DNA of 64,000 nt from the NCBI GenBank assembly GCA_016717335.1, contig JADKFS010000002.1:248001-312000 (forward strand). Direction: 5' to 3'. The notes below the pieces were generated by a model, which worked only from the letters and a program-made list of their open reading frames with translations, had not been told where the DNA came from and did not search any database. Positions 31,613-40,254 of this stretch are shown here, piece after piece. Source of the DNA: Candidatus Ribeiella danica. Lineage in GTDB: Bacteria > Chloroflexota > Chloroflexia > Chloroflexales > Roseiflexaceae. A program made the position numbers and the translations under genes. Position 1 is the first letter of the stretch. Every line of letters begins with the position of its first letter.

Positions 31613-33088
31613 TCACTTGAGGATGTAGTAGGCCCCGCGCTTCTCGCCGACCTTGAGCAGCAGCCCGCGCTCGACCAGGTCGGCCAGGTCGCGGCGGATG
31701 GTCTCGGCGGAGACGTCGGGCGCGAGCTCCTGGATATCGCTGTTGGTGATCCGGCGCTGCTCGGCCAGGCGGACCAGCGCGGCGATCTGGCGCTCGTTCA
31801 GGCCTATGCGGCGCCACTCGGAGGTGTCCACCGCCGCGACATCGGCGCGGTCGTCGCCGATCTGGCCGCGCAGCGTCACCAGAAAGCCGGCGGCGGTCTC
31901 GCGGAACTCGGGCTGCGGCAGACCGGCGGCAGCCATCTGGCGCAGCATGCGGTCGATCCCGTAGCCGAGCCGCTCGATCAGGCCGAAGTCGCTCAGCACC
32001 TGCACCAGCGTCTCGTTGCGCGAGAAGCGCTCCTCGACGATATTCTGCACGGTCATGTGGCCTGGCAGCCGCCCGGGCGAGTAGCACTCCAGCCGGTCGC
32101 CGAACAGCGCGATGCGGATACCCTCGCCGCGAATCGTGTAGTCGCGGTGCGACACGGCGTTCACGAGCACCTCGCGCACGGCGCCCTGCGGGAACTGCAG
32201 CCAGTCCTGCCGCTCGAGCCCGACCATGCGGCTGCCGCGGCGCATGTGCTCGGAGAGCCACATCTCGGCGCGCCGGATCGTCTCGGCCAGCGTATCGCGG
32301 ATGTCCTCGCGTAGAAACTCGTCGCTCATCTCGCGGCCGCGGTAACGCACCAGCGTGACCTCGCACTGCGGGAAGAAGCGCTCGACGTCGCGGCCAAACA
32401 GAAGCAGGCCGGCATTGGTCGGGACGTAGCCAGGGACTTGGGGCTTGGGGCTTGGGGCTTGGGCGGCTTCCCAAGTCCCAAGTCCCAAGTCCCTAGCCTC
32501 ACGATGGGCGAGGCAGCCGCGCCGGAACAGGAACTCGAGCGGGTCAGCCTCGGCGGCCGGGCCGATCCGGCGGGCGTAGGCCGACAGCCTGGCGGGGTCG
32601 AGGTCGTCGAGGGTGGCGCCGGCGGGCGACATGCGCTCCCAGCTGGTCTCGCCGCGCTCGAGCAGCAGCTTGCGCAGCGCGTCGGGCGGGATGGCTTGGT
32701 TGGCCGGGCCGTGGCGGCGCAGGTATTTGCCGTGGACGCTGTAGACGTGCGGCAGGCCGGGCGGGACGCTGAGCAGCAGCAGCGCGGCGCCAGCGTGCGC
32801 GGCCGGCTCGGGCAGCGGCAGCACCAGCGGCGGCGTGCAGGCCAGCGCCGCGTCGAGCGCCGCCAGGCGCGCCGCCTCAACGTCGGCCAGGCCCTCCACC
32901 GCTCGCTCAGCGGCGCGGCCCTTCGCGCGCCCGCCGACGCCGATCACGACCACGCCGCCCTGGGCGTTCGCGAGCGCCGCGAGCGTCTCGGCCAGGTCGT
33001 CGGTGCGGAACGCGCGCCGCACGAACGCCAGCTGCTGGCCCTCCGGCTGCGCCAGCAGGTCGGCGAGGGCGCCTTCATTCGCGTGCAT
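31613..33088 (-). CDS. AlbA_2/ATP-binding/HTH regulator with in-frame heptamer insertion
   Basis: 491 residues. N-terminal AlbA_2 (Schlafen-type) domain (LAALANAQGGVVVIGVGGRA), then an ATP-binding HATPase_c_4-like domain (FPQGAVREVLVNAVSHRDYT, GLIERLGYGIDRML), and a C-terminal winged helix (DVSAETIRRDLADLVERGLL). Such proteins are putative transcription regulators. Between LAHRE and GYVPTNAGLLLFGRD, about 22 extra residues (ARDLGLGTWEAAQAPSPKPQ) come from a heptamer array in the DNA. Homologues go almost directly from the AlbA_2 end to TNAGLLLFG. The start is ATG 33088. Confidence 0.85.
   Translation of the reverse strand: MHANEGALADLLAQPEGQQLAFVRRAFRTDDLAETLAALANAQGGVVVIGVGGRAKGRAAERAVEGLADVEAARLAALDAALACTPPLVLPLPEPAAHAGAALLLLSVPPGLPHVYSVHGKYLRRHGPANQAIPPDALRKLLLERGETSWERMSPAGATLDDLDPARLSAYARRIGPAAEADPLEFLFRRGCLAHREARDLGLGTWEAAQAPSPKPQVPGYVPTNAGLLLFGRDVERFFPQCEVTLVRYRGREMSDEFLREDIRDTLAETIRRAEMWLSEHMRRGSRMVGLERQDWLQFPQGAVREVLVNAVSHRDYTIRGEGIRIALFGDRLECYSPGRLPGHMTVQNIVEERFSRNETLVQVLSDFGLIERLGYGIDRMLRQMAAAGLPQPEFRETAAGFLVTLRGQIGDDRADVAAVDTSEWRRIGLNERQIAALVRLAEQRRITNSDIQELAPDVSAETIRRDLADLVERGLLLKVGEKRGAYYILK
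32432..32502. repeat. Heptamer arrays inside a coding region, in opposite orientations
   Basis: GGGCTTG units (about 32435-32463) are followed by CCCAAGT units (about 32472-32492), so the two can pair into a hairpin. The arrays are translated in frame within the AlbA_2-type gene. Confidence 0.85.
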
Positions 33089-33184
33089 GCGCTGGTCTCC
33101 TCAAGCCCGAAACGGCGCTATTGTAGCACACATCCGCACATCAGCACTTGCCCCATCCGCATGGATGTGCTATGCTGGCCGGGT

Positions 33185-33312
33185 ATCTGGGGCTTGGGGC
33201 TTGGGCGATGACCGGTTGACCGGGTGAGACTTGGTCTTTGGTCTTTGGTCTTTGGTCCATCGTCCATCGTCCATCGTCCATCGTCCATCGTCTATCGTCC
33301 TTGGTCTACCGA
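33185..33312. repeat. Heptamer arrays upstream of the DUF2227 gene
   Basis: Successive arrays GGGCTTG, TCTTTGG and TCCATCG, each repeated about 2 to 6 times, fill the gap between two divergent genes. Any promoter of the downstream gene must lie in or next to them. Confidence 0.8.
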
Positions 33313-33337
33313 CTACCACCCAACGGAGAGACAACGC

Positions 33338-33955
33338 ATGCCCGGCGCACGCACCCACGACGCGATCACGGTTGTCACCGGGCTGGCGCTCGCGCCGCTC
33401 AGCTACTCCGGGTTTCTGGGGCTTGGCTTCGAGCCCGAGCCCGCGCTGCGCGGCGCGACGCTGCTGGCCGTGGGCCACCTGCTCTCGGGGATCATGTTCT
33501 CGCCCGACCTGGACATCGACGGGTCGATCGACAACCGCTGGGGCATCTTCTTCTGGATCTGGCGGCCGTACATGTGGGCCGTGCCGCACCGCAGCCGCCT
33601 GCTGAGCCACGGGCTGGTCATCCCGCCGCTGCTGCGGCTGCTCTACTTCTACTACGCGCTCGTCGGCCTGCTGCTCGGCGGCGCCTGGCTGCTCGGCCGG
33701 GTCGGCATCGCCGTGCCCGACCTGCACACGCGCCTGGCCGACCTGGTGCTCGGCGTCGCGCGCGACCACCCGCGCGAGACCTGGGCGTTCCTGCTGGGGT
33801 TCATCACCGGCAGCGCGGCGCACTCGATCGCCGACTGGCTGGTGACCGGCGGCAAGCACTTCCTGCGCCGGCTGGGCCTGCGCGTGACGATCGACTACAG
33901 CAACCACGACCGCTGGCGCCCGCGCCGGCGCCGGCAGCGCTCGTGGGGGCGCTAG
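33338..33955 (+). CDS. DUF2227-type membrane-associated metal-binding protein
   Basis: 205 residues starting at ATG 33338 after GGAGAG. His/Asp motifs are spread through a partly hydrophobic protein: GHLLSGIMFSPDLDIDGSID, VPHRSRLLSHGLVIP and SAAHSIADWLVTGGK. This pattern fits the DUF2227 putative metal-binding family, which is related to YdjM/LexA-induced membrane hydrolases. A membrane span lies at about residues 105-125 (YYALVGLLLGGAWLLGRVGI). The protein ends in a basic tail (RPRRRRQRSWGR). Function unknown. Confidence 0.75.
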   Translation: MPGARTHDAITVVTGLALAPLSYSGFLGLGFEPEPALRGATLLAVGHLLSGIMFSPDLDIDGSIDNRWGIFFWIWRPYMWAVPHRSRLLSHGLVIPPLLRLLYFYYALVGLLLGGAWLLGRVGIAVPDLHTRLADLVLGVARDHPRETWAFLLGFITGSAAHSIADWLVTGGKHFLRRLGLRVTIDYSNHDRWRPRRRRQRSWGR

Positions 33956-34293
33956 CCACCCGCCCCACCCCGCATCTCCACGAACGCCTGTCGCCGATTG
34001 CGTCGGCAGCGCCCCCCGGCATCCACATAATCCCCACATCACCCCTTAACAATGCTTGAAGATCATCCTGGTATGCTACCGCACGGTCAGCGAACAGTTC
34101 ACGCGGCATATGCCGGTTTCGGTGGCAGCGATCTTGGTATGATCGGCCGGCGCCGGATGCTGCGGTGAGACGAGCGTCGCTCAGCGCTTGGAAGCTCTGG
34201 CTGGCCATATAATGCCGGAGGGGTGCGCACGCCCCTCCGCATTAAGCCGGGCGGCCCGTGCGGGCTCGCCCTCAGACGATAGGGAGACATGCT
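33956..34293 (+). promoter_or_regulatory. Leader region of the dioxygenase gene with TATAAT and hairpin
   Basis: No gene in these 338 bases. TATAAT at 34208-34213 is a good -10 box, though the -35 is weak (CGCTTG, 17 bases upstream). Directly after it GGAGGGG/CCCCTCC (34217-34238) forms a hairpin that would sit at the 5' end of the transcript. Confidence 0.5.
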
Positions 34294-35250
34294 ATGGACA
34301 ACGACGATCGCCAGATTGGCCGCATCCTCAGCCGGCGCGAGGTGCTGGCGCTCCTCGGCGCGGCCGGCACGGCGGTGCTGGTGGGCTGCGGCCCATCGTC
34401 ATCGGGCACGAGCGCGACCGCGGCAAGTGGCGGCGCCGCAGCGGCGCCCACCCTCAACGCCGAGGCGGCGACTGTCGTCGCCCAGGCAGGCAACCCCACC
34501 GCCCAGGCAACTGCGGCGGCCGAGGTGGCGACGGCCGAGGTCGCCAATACTGCCGTGGCCGGCGAAAGCGGCGGGGCTGCGCCGGCGTGCGTGGTCCGCC
34601 CCGAGGTGACCGAGGGGCCGTACTACGTGGCCGAGGGCCTGGTGCGCTCGGACATCCGCTCCGATCCGAGCACGGGTACGGTGAAAGCGGGCGCGCCGCT
34701 GGTCCTGACATTCAACGTCTCGCAGGTCAGCAATAGCGCGTGCGCGCCGCTCCAGGGCGCCACGGTCGAGATCTGGCACTGTGACGCGGCCGGACAGTAC
34801 TCGGACGTGTCCGACCCGGGGTTCGACACCAAGGGCCAGAAGTGGCTGCGCGGCGCGCAGGTGACGGACGCGAGCGGCGCGGCGACGTTCACCACGATCT
34901 ACCCCGGCTGGTACTCGGGCCGCGCCGTCCACATCCACTTCAAGGTGCACCCCGACGAGACCAAGGTGTTCACCTCGCAGCTGTTCTTCGACGACGCGCT
35001 CTCGCAGCAGGTGTTCGCCCAGGCGCCGTACGCGAGCAAGGGCAGCACGCCCGACACGCTGAACAGCACCGATAACATCTACCAGGACCTGCTGCTGCTC
35101 ACGACGACCAAGACCGACCAGGGCTACGCCGCGACGTTCGCCATCGGCATCGATCCCACGACAGTCGGCACCGGCCAGTCGGGCGGTGGGCCGGGCGGTG
35201 GGCCAGGCATCCCGCCGCCGGTGCGCGCGCCACAACAGTCGGGCGGATAA
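34294..35250 (+). CDS. Exported intradiol ring-cleavage dioxygenase-like protein
   Basis: 318 residues. Tat-like plus lipoprotein signal: RRE at residues 15-17, then VLALLGAAGTAVLVGCGPS. An Ala/Thr-rich spacer follows (about 35-95). The dioxygenase fold starts at RPEVTEGPYYV, whose Tyr is a likely iron ligand. TIYPGWYSGRAVHIHFKVHP supplies the second Tyr and the HxH pair, so all four Fe(III) ligands are present. ATVEIWHCDAAGQYSDVSD is the usual core. Soluble intradiol enzymes cleave catechols; these secreted relatives have no proven substrate. A Gly/Pro-rich tail ends the protein. Confidence 0.88.
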   Translation: MDNDDRQIGRILSRREVLALLGAAGTAVLVGCGPSSSGTSATAASGGAAAAPTLNAEAATVVAQAGNPTAQATAAAEVATAEVANTAVAGESGGAAPACVVRPEVTEGPYYVAEGLVRSDIRSDPSTGTVKAGAPLVLTFNVSQVSNSACAPLQGATVEIWHCDAAGQYSDVSDPGFDTKGQKWLRGAQVTDASGAATFTTIYPGWYSGRAVHIHFKVHPDETKVFTSQLFFDDALSQQVFAQAPYASKGSTPDTLNSTDNIYQDLLLLTTTKTDQGYAATFAIGIDPTTVGTGQSGGGPGGGPGIPPPVRAPQQSGG

Positions 35251-35292
35251 TCACCACGCATCTTCGTGGTCGCTATTTGGAACGTCTGGGGG

Positions 35293-36330
35293 CTAGCCCG
35301 CGCCCGGCGTGCGCCCGAGCGCCGCGCGGACGGCCGGGGCGACGACGGTGCCGAACAGCTCGATCGCGCGCATGACCTTGGCGTGCGGCAGCGGGCCGAC
35401 GCTGACCTGGGCCAGGAAGCGCTGGTGGCCGAACAGCTCGTGCTCGAACAGGATCTTCTCGACAACCTCCTGGGGGCTGCCGACCAGCAGCGCGCCGCGC
35501 GGGGCGCACAGCTGCTCGAACTGCGCGCGCGTCATGCCCGACCAGCCGCGCTCGCGGCCGATCCGATTCATCATCGTCGCGTAGGCCGGGAAGAACTCGT
35601 CGCGCGCCTGCTGGGAGGTGTCCGCGATGTAGGTGTGCGAGTTGATGCCGACCGCCAGCCGGGCGAGGTCGTGGCCCGCGTCGCCGGCGACGGCGCGGTA
35701 GAGATCGACCAGGGGGACGAAGCGCTCGGGCGCGCCGCCGATGATCGCCAGCGCCATCGGCAGGCCGAGCTTGGCGGCGCGCACCACCGACTGCGGAGTG
35801 CCGCCGACGGCGATCCACACCGGCAGCGGGTCCTGCAGCGGGCGCGGGTAGACGGCCTGGTCGCTCAGCGCCGGGCGGTGCTGGCCGGCCCAAGTCACGC
35901 GCTCGGAGCCGCGCAGCTTCAGCAGCAGGTCGAGCTTTGCGGCGAACAGAGTGTCGTAGTCGTCGAGGCTGTAGCCGAACAGCGGGAACGACTCGATGAA
36001 CGAGCCGCGGCCCGGCATGATCTCGGCGCGGCCGCCGGACAGCAGGTCGAGGGTGGCGAAGTCCTGGAACACGCGCACCGGGTCGTCGGAGCTCAGCACG
36101 GTGACGGCGCTGCTCAGGCGAATGCGCTGCGTGCGCGCCGCGGCGGCGGCCAGGACGACGGCCGGCGCGGAGACGGCGAAGTCGGGGCGGTGGTGCTCGC
36201 CCACGCCGAAGACATCCAGACCGACCTGGTCGGCCAGCACGATCTCCTCAAGCAGATCGTGCAGCCGCTGCGCGGCGCTGCCCGCCGTGCCGTCGGGGAC
36301 CTCGCCGAAGCTGTAGAGGCCAAGTTCCAT
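35293..36330 (-). CDS. Luciferase-like (LLM) flavin/F420-dependent oxidoreductase
   Basis: 345 residues from ATG 36330 (MELGLYSFGEVPDGTAGSAA). Characteristic motifs: VFGVGEHHRPDFAVSAPAVV, IRLSSAVTVLSSDDPVRVFQ, GRAEIMPGRGSFIESFPLFG and PVWIAVGGTPQSVVRAAKLG. These belong to the LLM class with a TIM-barrel fold. The longer frame to 36390 lacks support. It is convergent with the dioxygenase gene, 42 bp away. The cofactor (FMN or F420) and substrate cannot be told from sequence. Confidence 0.9.
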   Translation of the reverse strand: MELGLYSFGEVPDGTAGSAAQRLHDLLEEIVLADQVGLDVFGVGEHHRPDFAVSAPAVVLAAAAARTQRIRLSSAVTVLSSDDPVRVFQDFATLDLLSGGRAEIMPGRGSFIESFPLFGYSLDDYDTLFAAKLDLLLKLRGSERVTWAGQHRPALSDQAVYPRPLQDPLPVWIAVGGTPQSVVRAAKLGLPMALAIIGGAPERFVPLVDLYRAVAGDAGHDLARLAVGINSHTYIADTSQQARDEFFPAYATMMNRIGRERGWSGMTRAQFEQLCAPRGALLVGSPQEVVEKILFEHELFGHQRFLAQVSVGPLPHAKVMRAIELFGTVVAPAVRAALGRTPGAG

Positions 36331-36418
36331 GGTCGGTCCCTTTAACGATACGATACGCCGCGAGCGTGGCCTGCTCCGGGCCTGCGCCACTGTACCACAA
36401 TTCCGAGCGGTCCGCTCA

Positions 36419-38311
36419 TCAGATCACTCCAGTGAGCAGCGCGCCCGCGAACGGGGCCAGCGCGAGCGTATCGCCGTCGAGCGCGACGGCCGCGTCGCTG
36501 GCCAGCGCCAGGCGGTAGCCGCGCCCCGCCGCGAGCTGGAAGCGCTGGGCGTCGCCGCCGTTGTTCAAGGCGACGATCGCCGCGCGCGCGCCATCGCCGC
36601 AGCGGCACACGTACAGCCCGGACTGGTCGTCGGCCGCGAGCGTTTGGCGCGCCGCCCGCCACAGGCTCGGCGCCGAGCGCCGCGCCGCGATCAGACGACG
36701 GTAGAAATCGAGCAGCTCGCGGTCCTGCGCATCACCCCAGAGCATCGGCAGGCGCGACTCCTCGGGGTGGCCGCTGCCGTCGGCGTAGCGCACGTCGCGC
36801 TGCTGCGAGAGGCCGACCTCGGTGCCGTAGTAGACGATCGGCGGGTGCGGCAGCGTGAACTGGCACAGCGCCGCCAGCTTGAGCCGCCGCGTGTCCCCGC
36901 GCACTACCCACAGGAAGCGGTTCATGTCGTGGTTGTCGAGGAACGACGGCAGCACGAAATCGCCCGCGAAGAACGCCAGGTGACGTTGCAGAAAGCCATC
37001 GAAGGCCGACACGCTCAGCGAGCCGAACGCGAAGAACTGGCGCAGCGCCTGCAGCAGCACGAAGTCCAGACAGCCGTCCAGGCGCCCCTGGTAGGTGCGC
37101 TGCAGCGCCGGGGTCTCGACCACCTCGCCGAAGGTCACGCTGTCGGGCCTGGCCGCGCGCGTCGCCGCGCGGAACATGCTCCAGAACGCGTGCGACGGGC
37201 CGTTGGCGTAGTCGAGCCGGAAGCCGTCGATCCCCTGCTCCAGCCAGTAGCGCGCGTGCTCGATCATATAGTCGCGGGCGGGCGGCGAGTCGCTGTCGAT
37301 CTGCGGCAGATCCGGCACGCCGAAGAAGCTCAGGTACTGGTCGGGCCAGCGAGTGAATGTGAACCAGGCGGCCTCGGGGCTGGCCTGGTCGGCGAGCGCC
37401 GCCCGAAACGCCGGGTGATCCCACGAGATGTGGTTGACCACGTAGTCGAGGATCACGCGGATGCCACGCGCGTGCGCCGCCGCGATCAGCTCGCCGAGGT
37501 CGTGCGCGCTCCCCAGGCGCGGCTCGACGCCGCGGTAGTCGGTCGCGTCGTAGCCGTGGTGCGAGGGGCTGGGGAACAGCGGCGAGAGCCAGATGCAGGT
37601 CGCGCCCAGCTCGGCGATGTAGTCAAGCCGCTCGATCGCCCCGCGCAGCGTGCCGCCGTAGAAGCCGCCCGGCGTCGCCGGGGCGTCGAACGGCCGGCCG
37701 CCGGCTGTCGCGAAGCGATCGACAAAGACGTGGTAGATCACGGCGTCGCGCAGCCACTCGGGCACGCGCTCCGCGTCGACGTGGTAGGCGTAGCCGCCGC
37801 CGCGCCGCACCGGCCAGAGCGACAACCCCGCGAACAGCTTGGCATCGAGCTCGGAGACGCCCGCCGGCCGCGCGCCCGCCACCACGCCCGCGATCTCCGA
37901 GGCCCAGACGCTCTCGTCGCGCTGCTCCGACCACGCCTCGATCCGGTAGCGCACCAGCGTGCCGCCGGACTGCGGCGGGATGCTGCCGGCCCAGGTCTCG
38001 CGGTAGCCCCACAGCAGCGTGTCCCACGCCACGCTCGCCCGCGCTAGCTCGATCGCCGCGCCGGCGGTCGCCACGCCGCGCCGCCCGTTCGGATCGCCGC
38101 CGTCGGTCGTGTAGTAGCACGTGACGCGGTCGGCCGCGATCTGCGGGCCGAGGCTGATCTGCACCGTCACGGCCTCGCCGGGGCGCGGGTCGGCCGGCGT
38201 GATCTGGTAGGCGTGCGCCACACCGGCCTGCGCCGCCCGCAGCTGCGCCAGCCGCAGATCGTCCGTCGCCAGCGTGCCGAAGACGAAATCCTGTGAGACG
38301 TTGTCTGACAT
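36419..38311 (-). CDS. GH13 alpha-amylase/neopullulanase-type enzyme
   Basis: 630 residues from ATG 38311 (MSDNVSQDFVFGTLATDDLR). The N-terminal 150 residues form an immunoglobulin-like domain (RPGEAVTVQISLGPQIAADR). The barrel follows with GATCIWLSPLFPSPSHHGYD, GIDGFRLDYANGP (Asp nucleophile), TFGEVVETP (Glu acid) and FLDNHDMNRF (Asp). A C-terminal beta domain closes it. No signal peptide, so it acts in the cytoplasm on imported maltodextrins. It is last in the sugar cluster, after a tandem-repeat spacer. Confidence 0.9.
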   Translation of the reverse strand: MSDNVSQDFVFGTLATDDLRLAQLRAAQAGVAHAYQITPADPRPGEAVTVQISLGPQIAADRVTCYYTTDGGDPNGRRGVATAGAAIELARASVAWDTLLWGYRETWAGSIPPQSGGTLVRYRIEAWSEQRDESVWASEIAGVVAGARPAGVSELDAKLFAGLSLWPVRRGGGYAYHVDAERVPEWLRDAVIYHVFVDRFATAGGRPFDAPATPGGFYGGTLRGAIERLDYIAELGATCIWLSPLFPSPSHHGYDATDYRGVEPRLGSAHDLGELIAAAHARGIRVILDYVVNHISWDHPAFRAALADQASPEAAWFTFTRWPDQYLSFFGVPDLPQIDSDSPPARDYMIEHARYWLEQGIDGFRLDYANGPSHAFWSMFRAATRAARPDSVTFGEVVETPALQRTYQGRLDGCLDFVLLQALRQFFAFGSLSVSAFDGFLQRHLAFFAGDFVLPSFLDNHDMNRFLWVVRGDTRRLKLAALCQFTLPHPPIVYYGTEVGLSQQRDVRYADGSGHPEESRLPMLWGDAQDRELLDFYRRLIAARRSAPSLWRAARQTLAADDQSGLYVCRCGDGARAAIVALNNGGDAQRFQLAAGRGYRLALASDAAVALDGDTLALAPFAGALLTGVI

Positions 38312-38341
38312 ACGGCCACCCTCATCGTTGGACGGTCGCGG

Positions 38342-38728
38342 CCACATGCGCGGATAGGCGTCCGCTTGTGTTTAATCCGCGGATAACGCGGATAGGCGTC
38401 CGCTTGAGTTTAATCCGCGGATAACGCGGATAATGCGGATTTGCTTGCTGGCCGCCGTCTTTATCCGCGCTATCCGCCCTATCCGCGGATCATAACGCTC
38501 TTTATCCGCGCTATCCGCCCTATCCGCGGATCAGAATGGCGGAAGGCTTGCTGGCCGCCGTCTTTATCCGCGCTATCCGCCCTATCCGCGGATCAGAACG
38601 CTCTTTATCCGCGCTATCCGCCCTATCCGCGGATCAGAACGCTCTTTATCCGCGCTATCCGCCCTATCCGCGGATCAGAACGCTCTTTATCCGCGCTATC
38701 CGCCCTATCCGCGGATCAGAACGCTGGT
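38342..38728. repeat. 41-bp tandem repeat array between two GH13 genes
   Basis: Six units of 41 bp start at 38460, 38501, 38563, 38604, 38645 and 38686; one interval has 21 extra bases. Each carries ATCCGCGGAT, a 10-bp palindrome. Degenerate related sequence (GCGGATAACGCGGATA) covers 38342-38440. No open frame here has a ribosome site or resembles a protein. Confidence 0.9.
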
Positions 38729-38735
38729 GGGAGTA

Positions 38736-40205
38736 TTAGGGGCGGCCCGCCGACACGTCGAGCACGATCCCGCTGCGCGGCGCCAGCGCAAGCCGCAGCG
38801 TGGCGCCCTGGATCTCGGCGGAGTGGCCTTCACCGAACAGCACCGCCGGCGGGGCCTGCCGCGCTGCGAGCCCGCCCAGCGGCGCTTCGACCGCGCGCGG
38901 CTCGTCGGCGGCGTTGACCGCGACAAGCAGGGTGGTCGCGTCGAGCGTGCGCGCGAACGCGACCACGTCGGCGGTCGCCAGCACGCGCCGGTACGCGCCG
39001 GTGCTCAGGGCCGGCTGGGAGCGGCACAGCGCGATCGCCTGCTTGTAGAAGGCGTATAGCTCCATGTCCCAGGTCGCGGGCCGGTCCCACGCGATCGTGC
39101 GCCGGCACTCGGGGTCGAGCCCGCCGGCCAGCCCGATCTCGTCGCCGTAGTAGATCGACGGCGCGCCCGGGAAGGTCATCATCAGCAGCGTGCCCAGCCG
39201 CACGCTGGCCTGGTCGCCCCCGGCGATCGTGATGAAGCGCGCGGTGTCGTGGCTGTCCAGCAGGTTGAGCTGGGTCAGCTGGATCGGCCAGGGGTACAGC
39301 CCCAGCAGGCGGTCGATCCGGTTGGCGTACTCGACGCCGCCGATGCCCGGCCACGGGGCATAGCTGAGATTCTCGACCAGCTCGCGCCGCACGCGCCGCC
39401 CCGCGCTGAACGAAATCGCCGCCTCGGCGAACAGGTAGTTCATCACCCCGTCGAACTGGTCGCCCTGCAGCCACTCGCGGCTGTCCCACCAGACCTCGCC
39501 GACGATATAGGCCTCGGGGTTGATCGCCTTGATCCGCCGGCGGAACTCTTGCCAGAAGCCCGCGCTCTTGATCTCGAACGGCACGTCGAGCCGCCAGCCG
39601 TCGATGCCCTTGCGCATCCAGTACTCGCCGACCCGCATGATATACTCGCGCACCTGCGGGTTGTCGGTGTTGAGCTTCGGCAGCGCGTGCAGGCCGATCC
39701 AGGCCGCGTAGCCCGGCGGCCTGCTCAGGTCGTAGGCATTGGCAGGGTGCTCGGCGAAGGAGAACCAGTCGAGCCAGGGCGAGCCGGCGCCGTTCTCGAG
39801 CACGTCGTTGAACTGAAAGAAGCCGCGGCTGGCGTGGTTGAACACGCCGTCCAGCACGACGCGCAGGCCGCGCCGCTTGCACTCGGCCAGCAGCGCGTCG
39901 AACGCCTCGTCGCCGCCCAGCAGCGGGTCGACCCGGTAGTAGTCGTGCGTGTGGTAGCGGTGGTTGCAGGTGGACTGGAAGATCGGGCAGAGGTAGATCG
40001 CGGTCGCGCCCAGATCCTGGATGTGATTGAGATGCTCGATCACGCCGAGCAGGTCGCCGCCCTTGTAGCCGTGGGGCGTCGGCTCGCCATCCCACGGCTC
40101 GAGGTTGCTCGGCTTCTCCAGCTGGCCGCTCTTCGCGAAGCGATCGGGGAAGATCTGGTAGAACACGGCGTGCTTGACCCACTCGGGCGTGACGATCTCG
40201 GTCAT
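38736..40205 (-). CDS. GH13 alpha-amylase family enzyme (cyclomaltodextrinase-like)
   Basis: 489 residues from ATG 40205, preceded by GGAGGG. Catalytic blocks: GLRVVLDGVFNHASRGFF, GIDGWRLDVPFE (nucleophile Asp), AYIVGEVWWDSREWL (Glu) and NLLDSHDTARF (Asp). Unlike the neighbouring GH13 it lacks an N-terminal beta domain. The start VKHAVFYQIFPDRFAKSGQ is typical of neopullulanase/maltogenic enzymes. No signal peptide. The gene follows MalG by 49 bp, so it is probably in the transport operon. Confidence 0.92.
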   Translation of the reverse strand: MTEIVTPEWVKHAVFYQIFPDRFAKSGQLEKPSNLEPWDGEPTPHGYKGGDLLGVIEHLNHIQDLGATAIYLCPIFQSTCNHRYHTHDYYRVDPLLGGDEAFDALLAECKRRGLRVVLDGVFNHASRGFFQFNDVLENGAGSPWLDWFSFAEHPANAYDLSRPPGYAAWIGLHALPKLNTDNPQVREYIMRVGEYWMRKGIDGWRLDVPFEIKSAGFWQEFRRRIKAINPEAYIVGEVWWDSREWLQGDQFDGVMNYLFAEAAISFSAGRRVRRELVENLSYAPWPGIGGVEYANRIDRLLGLYPWPIQLTQLNLLDSHDTARFITIAGGDQASVRLGTLLMMTFPGAPSIYYGDEIGLAGGLDPECRRTIAWDRPATWDMELYAFYKQAIALCRSQPALSTGAYRRVLATADVVAFARTLDATTLLVAVNAADEPRAVEAPLGGLAARQAPPAVLFGEGHSAEIQGATLRLALAPRSGIVLDVSAGRP

Positions 40206-40254
40206 TGTGTGGATCCCTCCGCTCATTCGTCTTTCGTCCTTGGTATGTCGCGGG

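Noticed and set aside
36329..38047. 572-residue plus-strand frame
   Set aside because: Complement of a GH13 gene with intact catalytic motifs.
38342..38728. CRISPR-like array
   Set aside because: Repeats are directly adjacent with no unique spacers, and no cas genes are near.
38441..38917. Protein repeats FIRAIRPIRGSERS / LYPRYPPYPRI
   Set aside because: Translation of the 41-bp tandem DNA repeat; no ribosome site and the second half is antisense of an amylase.
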